Assembly (NCBI RefSeq): GCF_030272615.1
Contig: NC_081411.1
Span: 830,260,160 to 830,324,159 of the forward strand
Direction: 5' to 3'
Source of the DNA: Cryptomeria japonica
Lineage: Eukaryota > Streptophyta > Pinopsida > Cupressales > Cupressaceae
DNA length: 64,000 nt
This document shows positions 58,842-64,000 of this stretch, one piece after another (position 1 is the stretch's first letter; each line of letters begins with the position of its first letter). Made by a program: the position numbers and the translations under genes. A model generated the notes under the pieces. That model was not told the DNA's origin and ran no database searches. It saw nothing but the letters and a program-made list of their open reading frames with translations.

Positions 58842-59574
58842 GTCATTTACACTCACATTTACATTTAGGGGTTACTCTCATGCGTAGGGTAGCTCTAGTT
58901 TATTTCATTTTAAGAGCTTTCATACACACAAGGTTCTAGCACACACATTTTAAATACATTATTGACTATTTATAGAGGTGGAAATCACTAACATGGGGGT
59001 TTGAATAATGAAAAACCCTATATAGCCACACAAACCTTCCCTTTTCAGTTGCAGGTGCAGAAACAAGCATCCGAAGGTAGTTTCAGATCTGGAAAAAGCA
59101 TCAACACCACCCAAATGTCTCACAAGTGCAGAAATATATCAAGGACAAGGGTGTGGAACCTTGGTCCTTCCCAAAACAGGAGCGAGGTGCCCTGGTACCT
59201 CCAGTTTGTAGTGTCTCAATTATAGCCTTCTGTCTACAGAAATAGGACAGTGGCATGGCACCATGGTCTCGATCAGTTTTGTTAAATTTGAAGCATCAGG
59301 TACACATCCAAAATCCTCCCCCTTTCTTGCTTTTAGTATCTTAGTTTCAAATTTGCAAGTTTGTGCAATTCCGAGTTCATTTGTGCTTCATTTTGTATCT
59401 CCTAGTTTAGGTGATTATTTAAACACTAGTTTTTCTCATCATTTGCAACAAGAGGAATAGAAAACCTAAGAGATAATCCTTGGCTCTCTATTTCCCACAA
59501 GAAGTATCCAAAGTGATCTATCTCTCTAGGCTCTTTTGTATTCCCAATATGTTGGAAAAAGTGGGATTAGGTCC
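58842..59574 (+). repeat. R5 LTR, part after C3 (right end not resolved)
   Basis: It continues the sequence broken at 51093. The layout (gggtttga..., then TTTTCAGTTGCAGGTGCAG at about 59041-59060) parallels the U5 region of N3 and R6. A GCCCTGGTACC motif at 59188 resembles the N3 GC-rich units. I see no primer site at the right end and no gene. Confidence 0.45.
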
Positions 59575-60242
59575 TAGTCACCCTGTCTCGCTTTTCCCAC
59601 CACCACACATATCATAACAAAACAAGGTTATAAAGGTCAAGGAATTGGGAAATTTGAGCAAGGAATTCATATTCCTATAAACCCTCCTACACAAACTACT
59701 ACAAAGGGCCTATGAATCGATACTCCTCTTTCTATGGAAGAAATCCTTAGGCTCCCAAATTTTAAAAATTATCTTCAAAGAAAACAAATCAAAAAAGCTT
59801 GCAAGAATTCTTCTTCTTCAAAACGTCCTTTTTTTCATTTTATCAAACCCATGACCATAATGCTGATGATTTCCCTGATTTTCAAAAATATATTCAAGAT
59901 GGCATAGATAGTGGCAAAATTAAAGTTTTTGATAATTATCCTTCTTCCTCTAACAATCCTTCTCCTTTATGTCAAGACAATATTTATCATCCTGAAAGAC
60001 TAGCTGCAAAAATCTATTGGAAATTGAAATATGATAGGAGCATTTTCTTTCCTCCTCAAAAGAAGAAAAAGAATCTTAATAAAGTGAAAGGTATTGAATA
60101 TTGCATTTTTCATGATGTATATTCACAATCTCTAGGGAAATGTTATGCATTTAAGAAATTTGTTCAAAAGGAATATGATCTTGCACGAATTTCTCTTACA
60201 ATAGATCTAGATGTCTTCCTTGACATCAAAATAGTGTCTTAG
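59575..60242 (+). pseudogene. R6 gag C-terminal fragment
   Basis: The open part is 59799-60242, 147 residues. It reads HNADDFPDFQKYIQDGIDSG and then CIFHDVYSQSLGKCYAFKKF, parallel to the zinc-knuckle region of N3 gag (CQFHRQPRHDIEKCFALK). The second His of the knuckle is replaced by Ser. Upstream, 59600-59798 looks like the same protein in shifted frames (for example SMEEILRLPNFKNYLQ). Capsid, protease and RT are absent. It is a fragment of an element related to N3. Confidence 0.68.
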
Positions 60243-61021
60243 CACTTATTTTCTCTTTATGTTCCTCCTCACTTACTTACATAAATTGTCAACTTAGTTG
60301 GTAGTTTTTTATTATTTGTGGTGGTGTTGTTTCAAATTTACATACTTTGGGGTAGAAACATGAAATTCATTTTCCTCTTTCTATCTATATATTTATCCCT
60401 TCTTTGTGCATTATTCATTACTAGATCTCCTTTCTTGCATAGGGTTATTCTTATGCGAGCATCTAGTTGTCCTTTGGTTTTCCTCAAGCTTGAGATGATT
60501 TTATTTAATTAGTGCACTTCTTCTCTTTCCTTCATTCTCTTAGAAAACTTACCTCTTTTATGGTCTCAATTACTCACAAGTATGATATGCCCCTTAGCAT
60601 GGAATGATCTCTTGAGAAGTACGTATCCCTTCCTTGAGAGGATTTGTTCCATTAGGAAGGTATATCACTTGAAAATACTCACCATTAGAAGATATGTAGT
60701 ATTTCTCCTTGTCCTCCTCACTTGGGGGCAAGGATTTCACTCCTTTCGTTCTTTTTATCTCATATTGTATCATTGTTTTTCATATGTCATTATCATTTCT
60801 TACAATGGTATATTTTTATTGTTAATCCCCATTGGGAAATATATGATTCTTTTTCTCTCTTCCTTTCAAAGATTACCACTTCTTGAGACATTTATTTTAC
60901 ATATTCTAATGTCTTTCCTTCCATGCATTCATGAAAGTACATTGTGCATTTGATTATGTTTAATCTATCTCTAGAAGATTGTGTAAGTTATTCTCATTGT
61001 CCCTACACTTGGGGGGGCAAT

Positions 61022-61023
<2 letters not shown>
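60243..61023 (+). other. R6 3' region, first part
   Basis: AT-rich, with no gene I can support. Open stretches at 60318-60512 and 60582-60953 are hydrophobic low-complexity translations typical of T-rich DNA. Confidence 0.5.

Positions 61024-61107
<84 letters not shown>
61024..61107. repeat. (CT)n microsatellite
   Basis: About 42 uninterrupted CT units, followed by TTCT. It is the longest perfect simple repeat in the window. Confidence 0.97.
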
Positions 61108-61112
<5 letters not shown>

Positions 61113-61691
61113 AGGGATCCACCTTGGTCTATTTTGTGAATGGTGTGAGTTAAATTACTTGATGTCATTCCTTATATGAAATTGTTGGTGGTTTTCTCAA
61201 GGGTTCTCTCTCATACAAGAAGTGTAATTCCTTGACTACAACCTCTTTCACACTTGGTAATGCACATCTATGATAAATTCACCCATCCCTCTTGGGGCTA
61301 AAAGTGAGTCATCCCTAATCAAGAATCCCTTTCACCTAGGAATAGGAGGAAGGATTGCATTCTTGTTCTCTCCTTTGCTTTGTTATAGAATATATTATAT
61401 TTATCTAAGATAAATCTTCTTGGAGTAAGATGTCTTTTGAACAAAGATCTCTTCCCCTCCAAGGATCACCTTTACACTTACATCAAGATATTTGTTTTCA
61501 ATGATCCTATCCTTGCTTGAAGAGTATTCCCTTTCTTTCTTGGATTTATGACATTGTTGCATAGCATATATCTTCTTTGTGATGAAGGTAGGTTTCCTTA
61601 TTCTACTTTCCTTAAGATATCAACATCAACCTATGTTGACATCTTAAGGGGGAGCACCCACACCACTCCTTTGTACTATATTTATCTCATA
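61108..61691 (+). other. R6 3' region, part shared with R5
   Basis: No gene. From about 61380 it matches the R5 remnant at 4260-4490. At about 61605 R6 carries extra sequence that R5 lacks, leading into the tandem repeat below. Confidence 0.6.
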
Positions 61692-62090
61692 TTGTATAGT
61701 GGGACATTCTTGGAACCAGAGGGAAACCTCTTAGAGAAAGATGTCAACACTTTCTCTTGTACAATGGGACATTATTGGAACCAGAGGGTAGCCTCTTAGA
61801 GAAATATTTCATCTCTTTTCTCTTGTATAGTAGGTCATTCTTAGAACTAGAGCACAAATTCTTAGAGTGATATGATGCTTCTTTTTCTTGGTACAGTAGG
61901 TCATTCTTGGAACCAGAACACATACTATTAGAGAGAGATGTCTTAACTTCTTCTTTTCTTGTACAATGGATTATTCTCAAAACTAGAGCATGGACTCTTA
62001 GAGTGAGATGACGTCACTTTTCTCTTATGGAGGGTTATTATTCTCAGAAACAAAGCACAGACTCTTATAAAAAAATGTCACACCTCTGTT
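61692..62090 (+). repeat. Six tandem units of 65-71 bp in R6 3' region
   Basis: Units begin near 61692, 61757, 61823, 61888, 61959 and 62025. Each reads about TTGTA(T/C)A(G/A)TGG, CATTCTTGGAACCAGAG, CTCTTAGAGAGA and a pyrimidine-rich tail. Similarity falls towards the last unit. The R5 copy at about 4480 lacks this array. Confidence 0.85.
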
Positions 62091-62793
62091 GACATTTGTA
62101 CTATAAATTCTATATAGGTTGTAGCATACTTGAGCATAGATTCCTATGAGGCACTTTAAACCTCACTTGCACACATGCACTTGAGGTTGGGTGGACCTAA
62201 TAGTGTTCTCACCCTCCTCCCTTACATGGATCACCCAGATAGACTATGGGGGCTATATTCCATGTCCTTCTCTCCATGGATCACCTAGTTTTAGGGGCGA
62301 GATGTCCATGGTTCCTCTCTTGTTTTCCTTTCTTCTCATGGATCAATAAAGTGTGTATTCATGTCCTCTCTCTTCTTCCTCTAATGAAGCCATACTTTTA
62401 CTATTGATGGTTCATGGATGATGTTAGCTTTTCTCTTTTATGTGATTACTTGTGTTTATGTGGTGGCATTTGTCTTTGTATCTTAATTATTTGTTGAGAC
62501 ATTTTAGTATTGAGCTCTTTTCAGCTAGTTGGTTTGTGGTCTTGTGTCTTGTGTTTATTGTGTGTCTTTTGTGATTGGTTTTATTCTTGTTTGCCTTGTC
62601 CCTTTTTGTTTTGTGTGTTCTTGCATACATGTGAGTGAGTTAAGACCCTAAGATTGGGGTCCTTCTTCCTCAAGATTAGTGGCATCTTATACTCCTTATG
62701 GTGTTTCTCTAGATCTCTCATCTTTATCTCTCTTTCTTATACTTTACCGCCAGTATTGGCATAAGCTATATGCCTACTAAAGTGGGGGCTAAA
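62091..62793 (+). other. R6 3' region, end, with polypurine tract
   Basis: No gene. It matches R5 4480-4700 in its first half. AAAGTGGGGGCTAAA (62779-62793) directly precedes the LTR and is identical to the N3 tract. Confidence 0.7.
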
Positions 62794-63964
62794 TATAGTG
62801 TCATAAAATTGTGACTCTAGAAATTTAACCAAATTTAAGGTCTTCACTTTGCCGACGACAACTTCCTTCCCAACTGAGACCTCTTGCTGCACTTTCACCT
62901 TGAAACCATCCCTATTTCTACCTTAGGACCTTGTCTAGGCCCCAAGATAGGGTAGGACAGGGGCTTGGCTCCCTTGTCCCCCCCTCTTAGGGTGGCCCCA
63001 AGATAGGTCCCTTCGGTCCTATCTGCATTTTGAGATTCCAAATCTCCTTAATGTTGGCCTTTAGTCAAATGAATTAATCTTTTGAGGCATGTATAAAAGG
63101 GATTTAGTCCTCTTAGTTTTATATGCAAGAAAAACATGAATAGGTGAGACAGAAAATACACGAATAGATGATACATGAAATATATGATAGGTGAAATTCA
63201 AGCAAAAGGTCTTCATTATCAAGTATTCAAGAATTCAAATCTTCTTCATTCATCCATTGGAGGAACATTACAACATTCATTTGCAAGAATCTATGTGTGT
63301 TAGGGTTTTGTCAGGTTGCATGCCACTTCCTACAACATTCGTGATTACATTTAAGAAGTAAAGCAACCATCATCAGCAAATTGTAGATATACAAGGTATA
63401 CATTTCCATTATTTACATTCAATCATTTGCAATTACTTTCTTTCAAGGTTGATTCCTCAATCAGGGTTTGACTAAGGGAAACCCTATCCACAACCCTTCT
63501 TCCCTTCTTTTTTGTGTGTAGGTTGTAGGTGTGTGGTTGTATTTTCATATTTGGACTCCATTTATAGAGGCAGGAAAACCCTTTTTCATTTCATGGATTT
63601 TCAGAGGACAATGTGCACTTTCAACACAATCCCAATGACTTTTCTCCAAATTTATAGGACAGATCCGTATCAGTCTAAATATCTTAGATCCAAAGTTACA
63701 ACATGATCTAGAATCGGTAGCTCATCATTTCACTCATTTTATCTCTCTTTTCTACATAGTCAAAAAGCCAAATTTCCCATTTACAAAAAAGGGAAAATCA
63801 CACTTCAACCCTTGCAATCCACTTGGAATTCACATCCTTGTTTTCCTTGGATTTAGATCTAGTGGATTCAAGCCCCTCTTTTGAATGTAAAGTTCTCCCA
63901 AGTGAAAATCATCTTATTGACTTCCTAGGTGGGGAGTCCCTAGGGTTCAATTTTCCACTTTATA
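62794..63964 (+). repeat. R6 3' LTR
   Basis: It begins TATAGTGTCATAAAATTG after the polypurine tract and ends CACTTTATA; N3 has TGTAGCATCG and CACTTTACA. Both ends look like single C-to-T/G-to-A changes of TG...CA. Length 1171 bp. It includes a TATA box and the GAGGACAATGTGCACT module (63603-63650). Confidence 0.75.
63092..63099 (+). promoter_or_regulatory. TATA box of R6 LTR
   Basis: TATAAAAG lies about 300 bp into the LTR, at the place corresponding to TATATAAA in the N3 LTR. Confidence 0.55.
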
Positions 63965-64000
63965 GTTATATGATTGTCAGATTTTTATATGAGGTACTAA
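63965..64000. other. Sequence beyond R6
   Basis: The 36 bases after the R6 LTR end. Nothing recognised. Confidence 0.5.

Noticed and set aside
60971-61168. Minus-strand ORF with a long Arg-Glu repeat
   Set aside because: It is the translation of the (CT)n microsatellite.
1-64000. Endogenous pararetrovirus or other virus remnants
   Set aside because: Every RT found is joined to integrase, gag and LTRs of Copia or Gypsy type. No movement-protein or viral coat motif was seen.
1-64000. Host protein-coding genes, tRNA or rRNA genes
   Set aside because: No frame outside the elements shows a recognisable host domain or exon pattern, and no cloverleaf with A and B boxes was noticed by eye. A computed tRNA scan would be needed to exclude one fully.

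Overview
This is a stretch of plant nuclear heterochromatin. I see no host gene, tRNA or rRNA. Almost every base can be assigned to LTR retrotransposons, all with broken reading frames. Plant-type Copia elements, a Tat-like Gypsy element with very long LTRs, and deep nesting of decayed copies suggest a seed plant with a large genome. A gymnosperm is plausible, but no single-copy gene confirms it. Element names below are mine.

Layout. (1) 1-3553: 3' part of a + strand Copia element, C0, cut by the window edge. (2) 3554-4730 continues at 49789: 3' region of an old element, R5. (3) Between these lies N1 (4731-49783, minus strand), a pol-less element of only about 4.6 kb once later insertions are removed. 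Its LTRs now lie 43 kb apart but are still flanked by the same 5-bp duplication, AGAGA. (4) Inside N1 sits G2 (7789-33609, minus), a Tat-like Gypsy element of about 19.8 kb with LTRs of about 6.2 kb. Each G2 LTR contains a 3.5-kb open-frame region. G2 itself contains N4 (22647-26025, +) and an unclassified 2.6-kb insert X (13617-16213). (5) Also inside N1 is Copia element C2 (33894-48496, minus). Its 5' LTR is split by N3 (40460-48382, +), a gag-protease element without reverse transcriptase. (6) The R5 LTR (from about 50223) is split by Copia element C3 (51094-58836, minus). (7) 59575-63964 holds R6: a gag fragment, a long 3' region with tandem repeats, and a 3' LTR.

Insertion order read from target-site duplications: R5, then N1, then G2 and C2, then N4 and X (in G2) and N3 (in C2). 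C3 entered R5 separately. Removing G2, C2 and N4 at their duplications rejoins the interrupted gag frames, which supports the boundaries.

How the parts work together. C0, C2 and C3 are ordinary gag-protease-integrase-RT-RNase H Copia elements that once supplied enzymes. N1 and N4 carry Copia-style primer-binding and polypurine signals but only coiled-coil or zinc-knuckle proteins, so they probably depended on Copia enzymes. N3, R5 and R6 share LTR starts and a different polypurine tract. G2 has a complete set of Tat-type domains, with an extra RNase H lying before the RT.

The most unusual items are the ORF inside the G2 LTR, with five stop codons shared by both LTRs; the RNase H position in G2; the pol-less coiled-coil elements N1 and N4; and the strong excess of TAG among premature stops, as expected from deamination of methylated CAG.
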